DNA of 64,000 nt from Cryptomeria japonica. Its lineage: Eukaryota > Streptophyta > Pinopsida > Cupressales > Cupressaceae. Both the position numbers and the translations under genes were made by a program. Below the pieces are notes generated by a model that made no database searches, was not told the origin of the DNA, and saw only the letters and a list, made by a program, of their open reading frames with translations. The stretch covers positions 22,384,501 to 22,448,500 of the forward strand of contig NC_081413.1 of assembly GCF_030272615.1 (NCBI RefSeq), read 5' to 3'. This document shows, in pieces, positions 34,254-46,746 of this stretch (position 1 is its first letter; each line of letters opens with the position of its first letter).

Positions 34254-35856
34254 TGTTGGCATTATGTGAACTAGTATAAGGACATAATGATATTGTATGT
34301 TGTCATTGATGTCAATATGTAATATGAAGTGAACCGGCATATGTGATATGTGAGAAGAGAGAACCGGCATATGTGTGAATCGGTATATATGCCAAAGTGA
34401 AGCGGTGTATTTGCTCAAGGTGAACCGACATGTAGTTATGGGAACCAACACATGGAAGCATTGTATTTCTACTGGTTGGTAGGTAGTTTCCACTTCAGGA
34501 TTTCTAGTTGGAGTACCTCAAGCCTATGTGACTCAAATGGTGATCTTTGTGTGATGAGTTAGTAGTATAACGGAGAACAGGTGGTGTTGCCATGTAAGCC
34601 CTGTGCGCGTGAAGGATCTTGCACGAAGAAGACTATTCCTATCTACCTCGAGAATGTGCAAAGTTTGTCAAATAGTGATAGCCTGTGATGGGTTAAGAGC
34701 CGCCATGAAATCGGTGGATAATGGATGATGGAGAATGTCTTGAGATCGATTCAAGATTGTTGCATTTAATGCAGTATCCTTCAATGTTCAGGATTGAACT
34801 GCTTGAATTGCTTAACCTAATAGGTTTAGGGTTTAAGGTTTTTGCTACCTACCTATCTGTTTCCTATAAGGTCAATGTTGTGTTTCTTTCTAAGGTTGTT
34901 GGCAAAAGTTGTGTGTGTGTATCCAAGGGAAGTGATACGTGATTCTTGCCAGACCAAAGGAGAGAAAAGATACCTGTAAAGTGAATGTGCAGAAGGTGAA
35001 GAGGAGCCAAATGAGATCTACATTAGCATTTGAGTGTTGTTACCAGGTCATTGTAATTCCTGTTGATCTTTAACCACTTCAACAGTTGTGAAATTCCTTA
35101 AAAGGGTAGCCTTAACCAGCTTGATACAAATCCCTTAACAGGGTAGCTTTAACCGGCTTGATTCAAATCCCTTAATAGTGTAACTCGAAGTTATTGAGTT
35201 CTGGGAAGCTATAGAGCTCTGGAGATCCTTTAGCTATTGAGCTCTTGAAATCCTCTAACAAGGTAACCCTAACCGAGTTTAACCCTTAACCGAGTATTGT
35301 AGCCATCCCTTAACTGGGTGATCCCAAATAGGACCAGTTCCTAGCAGAACCTATTGTAATGTCTTTAAACGGACAAGGCTCCTAACAGAACGAACTTCTA
35401 AAGAGTTCAAAAAATAGTTTATGGGTATTCATCCCCACCATCATTTTTCCCAGTTGGGTTTCCACATGAAAAATATGTGTGTCATGTGTGATGCTTTTAT
35501 CTTCTGATGCTTTGTTATTTCTTGTTGAGCATATGATGGTTCTGTGTTTTATGCCTATCTATAAGACATATTTTACTAACTATTGTGAAGATCTGATGAT
35601 AGTTTACCTATTCATGCATGAGGGTGTAATGGTACTATAGTATTGAGCTAAGAGGAAAGCTTAGTGAGTAACCATTTTATGATTGTTTTTGTTGTTTTGG
35701 GTCTTACCGTTTGCACTCTGTTTCAACCAATGTCACTGCTTGCTAGTCACTTGGAGTATTTGCTAACAAACCGGTTTTGGATAGTATTTTGCCCGTACTG
35801 ATTCACCCCCCCTCTCAGTACCGGTTTGGTACTAATCGTTCATCATTGAGTTATCA
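34254..35856 (+). repeat. 3' LTR of element A
   Basis: 1603 bp, TGTTGGCATTATG...TTATCA, the same length as the 3' LTR of element B. It carries the GGTTTAGGGTTTAAGG word near 34819 and the CCCTTAAC-type repeat array at about 35065-35350, and ends with CTGATTCACCCCCCCTCTCAG before the final TTGAGTTATCA. Confidence 0.9.
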
Positions 35857-38553
35857 ACCGTTAGGGGCCATATGGTGTCCTAAGGGGTCATAGGATATAA
35901 TATGACCCCTTAGGAAACCATAGGACCCAAAGCGACCCAATATGGTGTCATAACGGGTTCTATGGTGTTTAAGGGGTCATAAGGGTTTATGGGACACCAT
36001 ATGACCCCTAAGGACAACATAAGACCCCTTATGACACCATATGGTGTCATTAGGAGTCATATGGTGTCCTAGGACACCATATCACCCCTTAAGACACAAA
36101 ATTGTGTCCTTATGGGTCATATGGTGTGCTAAGGGGTCATAGGACACAATATGACCCCTTATGACACAATATGACCCAAAGACACCCAATATGGGGTCAT
36201 TAGGGGTCATATGGTGTCCTAAGGGGTGATATGATGTCTTAAAGGGGTCATATGACACAATATGACCCATAACAACCAAATATGATGTGTTAAGGGGTCA
36301 TATGGAATCCTAAGGGGTCATAAGACACCATAGGACCCCTCATGAAATGATATGATGTTGTTAGGGGTCATATGGTGTCCTAAGGGGTTGTAGGACATAA
36401 GATGATCCCTTAAGAAACCATAGGGCCCAAAGTGACTCAATATGGTGTCATAGCGGGTCGTATGGTGTCCTAAGGGGTGATAAGGGTTCATGGGACACCA
36501 TATGACACCTAAGGACAACATAAGACCCCTTATGACACAACATGGTCTTGTTAGTGGTCATATGGTGTCCATAAGGGTCATATGGTGTCCTAGGACACCA
36601 TATGGCATCTTAAGATACCAAATTATGTCAGGATGGGTCATATGGTGTCCTAACGGGTTATACGACACAATATGACCCCTTAGGGCACAATATGACCCAA
36701 AGCGACCTAATATGGTGTCATTAGGGGCCATATGGTGTCCATAGGGGTCATGTGGTGTCCTTAGACACCATATGACCTCTTAAGACACTAAATTGTGTTG
36801 GTGTGGGTCATATGGTGTCCTAACGGGTCATAGGACACAATATGACCCTTTAGGACACAATATGATGCAAAGCGACCTAATATGGTGTCATTAGGGGTCA
36901 TATGGTGTCCTAAGGGGTTCTTAGGGTTCATGGGACACCATATGAATCCTAAGGACAACATACAACCCCTTATGAGACCATATGGTGTCATTAGGGGTCA
37001 TATGGTGTCCATAGGGGTGATACGGTGTCCTAGGACACCATATGACCCCTTAAGACACCAAATTATGTCGTTATGGGTCATATGGTGTCCTAAGGGGTCA
37101 TAGAACACAATATGACCCCTTAGGATAAAATATGACCCAAAGCGACCCAATATAGTGTCGTAAGGGGTCATATGGTGTCCTAAGTGGTCAGATGATGTCT
37201 TAAAGGAGTCATATGACACAATATGACCCATTAGAACATCATATGACCCATGATGACCAAATATTGTGTCTTAAGGGGTTATATGGTGTCCTAAGGTGTC
37301 ATAGGACACCATAGGACCCCTTATGACACCATATGGTGTCATTAGGGGTCATATGGTGTCCAAAGGGGTCGTAAGACATAATATGACCCCTTAGCACACA
37401 ATAGGGCCCAAAGTGACCCAATATGGTGTGATAACGGGTTGTATGGTGTCCTAAGGGGTGATAAGGGTTCATGGGACATGATATGACCCCTTATGACACC
37501 ATATGGTTTTGTTAGTGGTCATATGGTGTCCATAGGGGTGATATGGTGTCCTAGGACACCATATGACCTCTTAAGATACCAAATTGTATCGGTATGGGTC
37601 ATATGGTGTCCTAACGGGTCATAGGACACAATATGACCCCTTAGAACACAATATGACCCAAAGTGACCTAATATGGTGTCATTAGGGGTCATATGGTGTC
37701 CTAAGGGGTCATATTATGTCTTAAAGGGGACATATGACATAATATGACCCATAACAACCAAATATGGTTTCTTAAGGGGTCATATGGTGTCGTAAGGGGT
37801 TGTAGGATACCATAGGACCCCTTATGACCCATATGGTGTTGTTAAAGTTCATATGGTGTTCTAAGGGGTCATAGGACATAATATGACACCTTAGGAAACC
37901 ATAGGGCACAAAGCAACCCAATATATTGTCATAACGATTCGTATGGTGTCCTAAGGGGTCATAAGGGTTAACGGGACACCATATGACCCCTAAGGACAAC
38001 ATAAGACCCCTTATGACACTATATAGTGTTGTTAGGGGTCATATGGTATCCATAGGGGTCATATGGTGTCCTAGGACACCATATGACACCTTCAAACACC
38101 AAATTGTGTCGTTATGGGTCATATAGTGTCCTAATAGGTTGTAGGACACAATATGACCCCTTAGGACACAATATGGCCCAAAGCAACCCAATATACTATC
38201 ATTTGGGGTCATATGGTCTCCTAAGGGGTGATAAGGGTTCATGGGACACCATATGACCCCTTAAGACACCAAATTGTGTCGTTTTGGGTAACATGGTGTC
38301 CTAAGGGGTCCTACGACACAATATGACCCCTTAGGACATAATATGACCCAAAGTGACCTAATACGGTGTCATTATGGGTCATATGGTGTCCTAAGGGGTC
38401 ATATGATGTCTTAAAGGGGTTATATGACACAATATGACCCGTTAGGATATAATATGACCCATAACGACCGAATATGGTATCTTAAGTGGTCATATGGTGT
38501 CCTAAGGGGTAGTAGGACACCATAGGTCCCCTTATGACACCATATGGTGTCAT
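35857..38553. repeat. Satellite array II, middle part
   Basis: Inverted monomers as elsewhere. The part 35857-37690 pairs with 52692-54550, and the part 37690-38553 pairs with 27440-28323. The join near 37690 is therefore the internal boundary of the tandem duplication. Confidence 0.93.
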
Positions 38554-38626
38554 TGTTGGAATTATGTGAACTGGTATAAGGACATAATGATATTGTATGT
38601 TGTCATTGATGTCAATATGTGATATG

Positions 38627-39418
38627 TGTTGGCATATGTACACTCCAATGAGACATTGTATGTGATTGAAGGTTTTGTCATTGATGGCAACCTTTCAATC
38701 CACCGGCAAAGGCATTATACCGGCATCAGTAGACCACACTCTACACCGGCACTCAGGACATCGGCACCGGCACAGAAGAAAGAAAGTATACCGACACGGA
38801 GGCCGACAAGATTTTTGTTATATTATATTTTTTTTATTATTGTAAAAATGTGTAAGCCGACTTGGGAAATTGTAAAATGACTCTTATATATAAAAGAGAT
38901 CATTGTAGACATTTGAGATGTGTGAAGGAGAAGTATTAAAGAAAATATTAGGTAGACCTAATGTGTGAAATTTAGGTCAAGAGATATATGTAAAGAATAG
39001 AGTAGGGACCGGTACTGAATCAGGCATTGAAGATGCTATTGTAAAGTAGTACAACATATTGGATTTGTATAATCCTTATTGTAAGTCAGTGAGACTTCCC
39101 ATTGAGTAGTGAGTTCTAGGCAGTTGGCCTTCCTGCATGTGTAGGCCCCTATTGTAAGTAATATTCTCTTATTGGCCAGTGAGTGAATATTATGGGTCAC
39201 AAATGCCACCAAATTTTTTCACACACCGAGTTTCCTCATTAAAATCTTGTGTTATGGTGTGCTTTTCATGTGGATGTTCTTGATTCTGTTTATTGCATTA
39301 TTTCTTGCATACCGATACATTGTTATATTATGTTCTACATGTTTTAAGTTATGAAATTCTAATTACCGGTCAGATACTGATTCACCCCCCCCTCTCAGTA
39401 TATGTGGGACCCCTAACA
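38627..39418 (+). repeat. 5' LTR of element C
   Basis: 792 bp, TGTTGGCATATGTAC...CCCTAACA. Near its end, CTGATTCACCCCCCCCTCTCAG matches the end region of the A/B LTRs. It is rich in ACCGGC and CCGGCA words. Confidence 0.92.
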
Positions 39419-39420
39419 AT

Positions 39421-39433
39421 TGGTATCAGAGCC
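39421..39433 (+). other. Primer binding site, element C
   Basis: TGGTATCAGAGCC starts two bases after the LTR end and is a perfect match to the usual initiator tRNA-Met site of plant copia elements. Confidence 0.93.
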
Positions 39434-39489
39434 TAGTCCTCTATTTTCAAAAGCCTAATAGCTTGAGGAAGATCTTGACACTGGTAAAG

Positions 39490-40506
39490 ATGGAAAATCT
39501 GATGAAGAAACTAGAAGGAGCTCTTACAGACTATGATGCAGAAAAGTTGAAAAATATCAAACTAGAAGATAATTTAAGAGCAGCTTAGGACATCATTCAG
39601 GCACTTCAAGAAAATTTAACTGTTGCAAGAAATAAGAGAAGAGAACTTTGTGAAAAATTGCAAAATGAGAATGATAAAAAGGAATCACTTAATGATATGA
39701 TAAACAAGTTGAAACAAGAGATCATGACAACAAAAAATGAAATGCAGGATATGACTATGAGATTTTGCAAAGAGATTGAGGATAGGAAGAAGAATGAAGA
39801 AGAATTGACCAGAAGACTAAGCGATGTAGCAAATGAGAACACAAGACTTAGCTATGAAAATGACATGTTGAAAATAGAACTGATGCATACTCAGAATGAC
39901 TCAAATGAACTGATGAGACAAAAAGAAGTCCTAGTAAGAGAACTAGAAACTGCAAATCAACACAAAGAAAAATTCAAGAAAAGCTCAGAGGAACTTGGCA
40001 CCTTGCTAAAAAATCAAAAACCTAAAGGTGACACTTCTAGAATTGGCTTTGAAGTTGGTGAAAGCTCTAGTACTGCAAATACTCAGGATCACAACAAACT
40101 GGTAAGACAACATAATGCTTATAAATTCAATGGTAAATGCTTTAACTGTAATAAGTATGGTCACAGAGAAAATGAATGTAGATCTAGAAATTATCAGAAC
40201 ATCAACACACCCACCAGTCAATGTTCTAAATGTAACAAAGTTGGTCACAATTCTGAAAATTGCAGAATGAATGTGAGATGTTGTGTTTGTGGAAGATTTG
40301 GGCATTTATCTAATCAATGCAGAACACAAACCGACATAGGTTATGGGAAAGCTATTCAGAAGAATAATGTAACTTGTTATGCATGTAACAAAATTGGGCA
40401 TATTGCTAAATTCTGTAGAAGTAAAGGAACACCGGTAGACAACAAAAGTTCTAGCTTGAAAGATAAAGAAAAAGTTGAAGAGGTTAAGCAAGAATTCTCA
40501 AAATAA
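39490..40506 (+). pseudogene. Gag-like coiled-coil protein with four CCHC knuckles, element C
   Basis: The ATG at 39490 opens MENLMKKLEGAL; an in-frame TAG at 39586 interrupts codon 33, after which the frame is open to 40506. The first half is a long Lys/Glu/Asn coiled coil. The second half has four C-x2-C-x4-H-x4-C motifs in about 100 residues: CFNCNKYGHRENEC, CSKCNKVGHNSENC, CCVCGRFGHLSNQC and CYACNKIGHIAKFC. Copia gags usually have one or two knuckles. It would bind nucleic acid; packaging of element RNA is inferred. Between this gene and the next (40507-40944), CACTGGCAGGA-type words repeat at about 40560-40630. Confidence 0.75.
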
Positions 40507-40944
40507 TGGATTAGAAAAGCTGATTTAAATATTGGGAATACTCCTCCACTGGTAGAACCAACCAATGCTTCACTGGCAGGATAGAGTGATGCTTCATCGA
40601 AAGGATAGAGCAGTGCTCCACTGGCAGGAAGTTCTTCATCTAACTGAAGAAAATTTCCTTGAGGGTTTGGCAATCTATTGATACATGTGCTATTATTCCC
40701 TCGGTTAGAGATAAGAAGTTGGAAATTACTTATTACCAGCAAACAATGTTAAGTACTTAACCGACATGCAATTAATGTTGTAGATGGTGAAAAGACACTA
40801 TAAAATCAAGGTTTTGGCTCCATTTCATTTCGCCGAGATTTCAAATTTTTGAAGAGCGCGAAGACTTCGAGCTAAGGCATTTCGAGCAAGAAGCAAGAAC
40901 ACTCCAAGCAATCATCCATCCAAGGTAGTAAAAGGTATTTAATC

Positions 40945-43900
40945 ATGACATCCACTTCTGCAATTGAATATATAGCAAACCCTACTGTTGTTGAAGTGAT
41001 AAAAAGACCTAGGCCCATATTTCAGTTAGTTCCTGAGATAGAAAAGAAGGATGATACCCTAGGTGATTTTTCTCAAATTCCTAAGGGAGTCGTATATGTT
41101 GAAGACCCCAGAATGTACATCCACTACAAAATTGAAGAGTTAGGAGATGAGGAAATTAAAACCATGTATAAAACTGTGATATGTGATAATACCAAAATGT
41201 AAAGGATGAACACAAGATCATTGAGACCCTAGGATTTATAGAAATCCTTAACATTCCTGAATTCCCCAAGGATGTGATTAGGATAGTTTTAAGCAGGGTA
41301 CATGGAGAATAATTCTGGTTAGATTCAATCTATAAGATCACCAAGGAAGCTGTGAAAGCTGTCACAGGGTTACCAACCACCAGTAAAAGACCAGATAAAA
41401 CCAAGAAGGTTTCCAATGACCTAGTTATAAACCTAACTAGTGCAACATTTGACAAGAGGTCTCTAAGAGTCAATGATGTAAAAGATATCAATGTGAGGTT
41501 CATCAGTATGATATTAGGGTATAAAGCTACTCATGCTAATAGACTTAATTCAGTTTCAAGTTTATGCATTAAGAGTGCTTATGATATTGTCACAGACAAT
41601 GCAAAAATTGATATATGTGAGTGGTTAAAGGATGAATTAATTGACAATCTTGGAAAGATCAAGAAGGACAAGAAAGGAACTTTCAGATTTGGAAATCTAT
41701 TAGTATGTCTAATGCTACACATAACAAAACAGGTTCCCGGTGTAGGCTACAAAGAACTTAGATATGACATACTGGTAGGCAAACAATTGACTGAACTATT
41801 CAATAACATGGGTGAGAACAAGGAAAACCATATTAATGACTTCTTTCAAGCATTAAAAGCCAAAATGAAGAACAGAGTAAGGTTATCGCAGAAGATTGTA
41901 GACAAATACAAAGATGATATATGCTTTATCATCAAGAAAGATGAAATCTGGATGGAAGTGGTCATCCCAAGGATAGTTTGGGTAACTGAGATGGGCTATG
42001 AAATAGATGATCACATAGTTGAAACATATGCTAAAGCACTTCTGGAAGCCCCTAGAGAACCTAAGGAAAAAGTATTTGGCAGTGCAGAAAATATTGAAAG
42101 ACAAATTCAATCAAAGAAAAGGGTGAAAAAGGTTGAGGCAATTGTAAGAAAAGGGTCCAGACAAGCAAAAGCCATCAAAGAAGATGTATTGAAGAAAACC
42201 GACATAACAGAGGATGACTTAGCAGCTCCACAGCATGAAACTCACCTATCACCGGTAGGTACTTCTTCAGGAAGTGACATGCCTGCAACTTTCAAAAGAG
42301 TTGTAAGAAAAAGAGATCCCTCGCCGGCAACCACACCTTCACCTAGGAGGACAAGGCAAAAGCAACAAGCTGTGAGATCTTCAGTAAGAAAGACCACACC
42401 AAAGAAGAAAATGACACCCAAGAAGAAGAAAAGGACAAACAAAGACTTGGCCCCTCTTGATATACTGCTGAGTGAAATCATAGAGGAAGGTAAACTGAAG
42501 AATATAGAGAAAATATATGACACTCTAACAGCTGATGAAAGAGCGAGCTGAAATCAATGTTATATTGCACATGGATATGTATAAGAAATTTTTGATGGAA
42601 GTAGTAAATGAAATACCAGATGAATTATTCATAAGACTAGAGGCAAGAAGACAAGCAATGATAGAATTGGATAAGAAATTAAAAATTGAAAAGCTACTTG
42701 TTGTATATCCGATAAACTCTCCACAAGAAAATGATGATTTGATTGCAAAGGCCAACCAGTCAGTATTCTCTACTGCACACTAACATATTGCACTAATGAC
42801 AGGAAGAGTAAATGAGGTAACAAAAGAAACAAAAAATGGATGGGATATATTCCCGGTTGAGAAAGAAAAACAGGAAGAATGTAGGAACCCCAAACCTATC
42901 AAAGTCTATCAGAAAGACAAAGATAAGGGTAAAGGAAAGGTTGGTGGACCTCCTAGTCTCAAAATAAAAGATAACTTATCCCCACCTTCTTTGATTACTC
43001 CACCGGTAACAACTACTGAAGATCAACTGGCAGCCAAGAGTATGGATGTAGAGGATAATAATCCTAATCCTGAAGTCCTATATACTGTAAATGTTGATAC
43101 TCAGAAGATCAACATAGTAGTAGACAAAGATACAATAGAAAAGATAGATATGGCTAGTGAGCCTCCGGTGACTGAGGAAATTGATAAACTGGCAGAAGAT
43201 AAAGAGCTAAAGGTAGAGACTAAGAAACAAACTGAGGAAATGGAACATACAGAGAAACAAACAGAGCTAAAGGCTCCAGAACAACAACAACCGGAACAGG
43301 TACATAAGGAAACAGTGCCACCAGCAACTAGTGAAGTTGGAAAACCATTGCTTAAAGAAATACAGACACAAACTGACCTACCAGAGGTCAATACAAGCTT
43401 GGTTACTTCCACCGGTACTCAGATTGTTGACTCATCATCAAGTTTCAAGTCAACCAATGTGATTGAGGTACTACTTGACTCTATCAAGAAAATAACTAAC
43501 TGCGGCTCACAGGCTTACAAAGCAATTGATGATACCATACCAATTTTGAAGGTTATTGCTCCTAACTGTATTATAGACAATAAAGACTCTTTAGGACAAT
43601 TGGATACACTGTGTAAATATATCTTAGAAAACATTGAGATAATAAAGGAAGATTCAGTGAAGGATAAGGTAGAAATTGAAAAACAGAAATTCTTTGATGA
43701 ACAAATAAAGAAGTGTAATAGAGATTTTGACACACTTCTACCAGAATTATGTAATTTGTTGAAAGAGTACAAAAATTTGTACAAAGATACCTATAAAACA
43801 AACTTTTTGACTATAGATATTGACAAGAAAATGAGCAAGGTATAGGATGAGATCAATAAACTTACACTATTAGTTTTTGAGGAAAAGATAACAAATTTTG

Positions 43901-44187
43901 AGGAAGAACTACTCAAATTGGAAAGAGAGAAAGAATGAATAATAAGTAAGGCAAAACATTTGAGATCTAAACTATGTCCAAGATTGGACTATCTAGCATC
44001 TCTGTGGAAGGAAATTTCTGAGGCACTAATACAGGGCAGCAAAACACCGGTAGAGCATTTGTAGCATATCATTGGTACAGTGAAGAGAACAGAAACAACA
44101 ATAAAGGATAGCAAGAAGTTTATAGATAGTATAAACTTGATTTTGGGAGATCTTTTTCAAATTATAACTACCCAGCTACAAGGTTGA
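40945..44187 (+). pseudogene. Long unknown ORF of element C
   Basis: I do not recognise this protein. The ATG at 40945 opens MTSTSAIEYIANP. A frame change at about 41200 and a TAA near 41310 lead to the 41352-42551 block, then a slip near 42540 and a TAA at 42781 to the 42796-43845 block. TAG at 43843 and later stops lead to TGA at 44185. The parts are an N-terminal globular region with ICEWLKDELIDN and GVGYKELRYDIL, a Lys/Arg-rich segment with KKKMTPKKKKR that could be nuclear-localising, an acidic Pro/Thr/Glu-rich linker, and a C-terminal helical region. It has no protease, integrase or RT motif. About 1,080 codons is very large for a non-autonomous element. Confidence 0.6.
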
Positions 44188-44377
44188 AGCCACAAACTCT
44201 ATTGACATCTTGACAACCTTTGTCATTGATGCCAAAGGGGGAGTAGTGGGATGAGAAAATTCAAATCATAGGAATCATATGCTCAGGGGGAGCTCTCATA
44301 TTTTTGGTAACATTTTTTTTCGACTACACATTTTTGGATACTTTTTGAAATTTCTCTTGAGTGTTGCCATCAATGCC

Positions 44378-44388
44378 AAAGGGGGAGA
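44378..44388 (+). other. Polypurine tract, element C
   Basis: AAAGGGGGAGA lies one base before the 3' LTR, preceded by GCCATCAATGCC, as in elements A and B. A second similar tract (CCAAAGGGGGAG) lies upstream near 44232. Confidence 0.88.
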
Positions 44389-44389
44389 T

Positions 44390-45181
44390 TGTTGCATATG
44401 CACACTCCAATGAGACATTGTATGTGATTGAAGGTTTTGTCATTGATGGCAACCTTGCAATCCACCCGCAAAGGCATTATATCGGCATCAGTAGACCACA
44501 CTCTACACTGACACTCAGGACACCAGCACTAGTACAAAAGAAAGGAAGTATACCAGCACAGAGGCCAACAGGATTTTTGTTATATTATATTTTGTTTATT
44601 ATTGAAAAAATGTGTAAGCCAACTTGGCAAATTGAAAAATGACTCTTATATATAAAAGAGATCATTGTAGACATTTGAGATGTGTGAAGGAGAAGTATTA
44701 AAGAAAATATTAGGCAGACCTAATGTGCAAAATTTAGGTCAAGAGGTATATGTAAAGAACAGAGTAGGAATCGGTATTGAATCAAGCATTGAAGATGCTA
44801 TTGTAAACTAGTACAAGATATTGGATTTGTATAATCCTTATTGTAAGTTAGTGAGACTTCCCATTGAGCAGTGAGCTCTAGGCAGTTGGCCTTCCTGCAT
44901 GTGTAGGCCCCTATTGTAAGTAATATTCTCTTATTGGCTAGTGAGTGAAAATTGTGGGTCACAAATCCCACCGAGGTTTTTACCACATCGGGTTTCCTCG
45001 TTAAAATCTTGTGTTATGGTGTTCTTTTCATGTGGATGTTCTTGATTATGTTTATTGCATTATTTCTTGCATACCGATACACTGTTATATTATGTTTTGC
45101 ATGTTTAAAGTTAAGAAATTCTAAATACTGGTCAAATATTGATTCACCCCCCCCCTCTCGGTATCTATGGGACCCCTAACA
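44390..45181 (+). repeat. 3' LTR of element C
   Basis: 792 bp, TGTTGCATATGCAC...CCCTAACA. It differs from the 5' LTR at scattered sites, many of them transitions, including loss of CCGG words. Confidence 0.92.
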
Positions 45182-46679
45182 ATATGAAGTGAATTGGCAT
45201 ATGTGATATGTCAGAAGAGAGAACTGGCATATGTGTGAACCGGTATATATGCTAAAGTGAAGCGGTGTATTTGCTCAAGGTGAACCGGCATGTAGTTATA
45301 GGAACCAGCACATGGAAGCATTATATGGGTACCGGTTGGTAGGTAGTTTCCACTTCAAGCCTATGTGACTCAATCGATGATCTTTGTGTGATGAGTTAGC
45401 AGTATAACAGAGAACAAGTGGTGTTGCCATGTAAGCCCTATGCGCGTGAAGGATCTTGCATGAAGAAGACTATTCCTATCTACCTCGGGAATGTGCAAAG
45501 TTTGTCAAACGATGATAACGCGTAATGGGTTATCAGCTACCATGAAATCGGTGGATAATGGATGATGGAGAATGTCTTGAGATCGATTCAAGATTGTTGC
45601 ATTTAATGTAGTATGATTCAATGGTCAAGATTGAACCGCTTGAATTGCTTAACCTAACAGGTTTAGGGTTTAGGGTTTTTGCTACCGACCTGTATGTTTC
45701 CTATAAGGTCGATGTTGTGTTTCTTTCTAAGGTTGTTGGCAAAAGTTGTGTGTGTGTATCCAAGGGAAGTGATACATGATTCTTGCCAGACCAAAGGAGA
45801 GAAGAGATACCTGCAAAGTGAATGTGCAGAAGGTGAAGAGGAGCCAAAATGGATCTGCATTAGCATTTGAGTGTTGTTACCAAGTCATTGTAGTTCCTGT
45901 TGATCTTTAACCACTTCAACAGTTGTGAAATCCCTTAACAGGGTATCCTTAAACTGGCTTGATACAAATCCCTTAACAGTGTAGCTTTAACCGACTTGAT
46001 TCAAATCCCTTAATAGGGTAACTCAAAGTTATTGAGTTCTGGGAAGCTATAGAGCTCTGGAGATCCTTTAGCTATTGAGTTCTTGAAATCCTCTAACAAG
46101 GTAACCCTAACCGGGTTTAACCCTTAACCGGGTATTGTAGCCATCCCTTAACTGGGTGATCCCTAATAGGATCGGTTCCTAACAAAACCTATTGTGATGT
46201 CTTTAACTGGACAAGGCTCCTAATAGAGCGGACTTCTAAAGAGTTCAAAAAGCATCTTGTAGGTATTCATCCCCATCGTGGTTTTTCCCAGTTGGGTTTC
46301 CACATGAAAAATATGTGTGTCATGTGTGATGCTTTGTTATTTCCTATTTAGCATATGATGGTTCTGTGTTTTAAGCCTGTCTATAAAACATATTGAACTA
46401 ACTATTGTGAAGATCTGATGATAGTTTACCTATTCATGCATGAGGGTGTAATGGTACTATAGTATTGAGCCTAGAGGAAAGCTTAGTGAGTAACCAGTTT
46501 ACGATTGTTTTAGTTGTTCTAGGTCTTACCAGTTGCACTCTGTTTCAACCAGTGCCACTGCTTGCTAGTCACTTAGAGTATTTGCTGACAAACCGGTTTT
46601 GGATATTATTTTGCCTGTACTGATTCACCCCCCTCTCAGTACTGGTTTGGTACTAATTGTTCATCATTGATCTATCAAT

Positions 46680-46691
46680 TGGTATCAGAGC
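46680..46691 (+). other. Primer binding site, element B
   Basis: TGGTATCAGAGC, a perfect copia-type site, two bases after the LTR end at 46677. Confidence 0.93.
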
Positions 46692-46746
46692 ACTCTAGGT
46701 CCTTTGTGTTGTAAGCTTAACCGCTTGAGGTAAAGATTCAAGTCAA

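Larger units (their letters stand above)
28324..35856 (+). mobile_element. Copia LTR retrotransposon A (full length, defective)
   Basis: About 7.5 kb with TG...CA LTRs (28324-29850 and 34254-35856), a primer site, gag, protease, integrase, reverse transcriptase and RNase H in Ty1/copia order, and a polypurine tract. The flanks GTCGT and ACCGT match only partly as a target duplication. It sits inside satellite monomers. All gag-pol segments lie in one reading frame, interrupted only by stops, mostly TAG. Confidence 0.93.
38627..45181 (+). mobile_element. Nested LTR element C without polymerase (LARD-like)
   Basis: Identical-length LTRs of 792 bp (38627-39418 and 44390-45181), TG...CA ends, a perfect 5-bp target duplication ATATG, a perfect primer site and a polypurine tract. 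The 4.97-kb interior encodes a gag-like zinc-knuckle protein and a long unknown reading frame. There is no protease D-S/T-G, integrase, YVDD or RNase H motif. Its LTR and polypurine context resemble those of elements A and B, so trans-mobilisation by a copia partner is plausible. It inserted after the duplication, because copy 1 lacks it. Confidence 0.88.
38554..46677 (+). repeat. 5' LTR of element B (split by element C)
   Basis: The LTR consists of 38554-38626 plus 45187-46677, about 1564 bp in all. ATATG is present on both sides of the inserted element (38622-38626 and 45182-45186). A telomere-like doublet GTTTAGGGTTTAGGG lies at 45661-45675. The primer site follows at 46680. Confidence 0.9.

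Noticed and set aside
28319-35861. A clean 5-bp target duplication for element A
   Set aside because: The flanks GTCGT and ACCGT agree at only three of five positions, and the element B flanks (GTCAT and ATCGT) at three of five. The insertion is clear but the duplication has decayed or the edges are shifted by a base.
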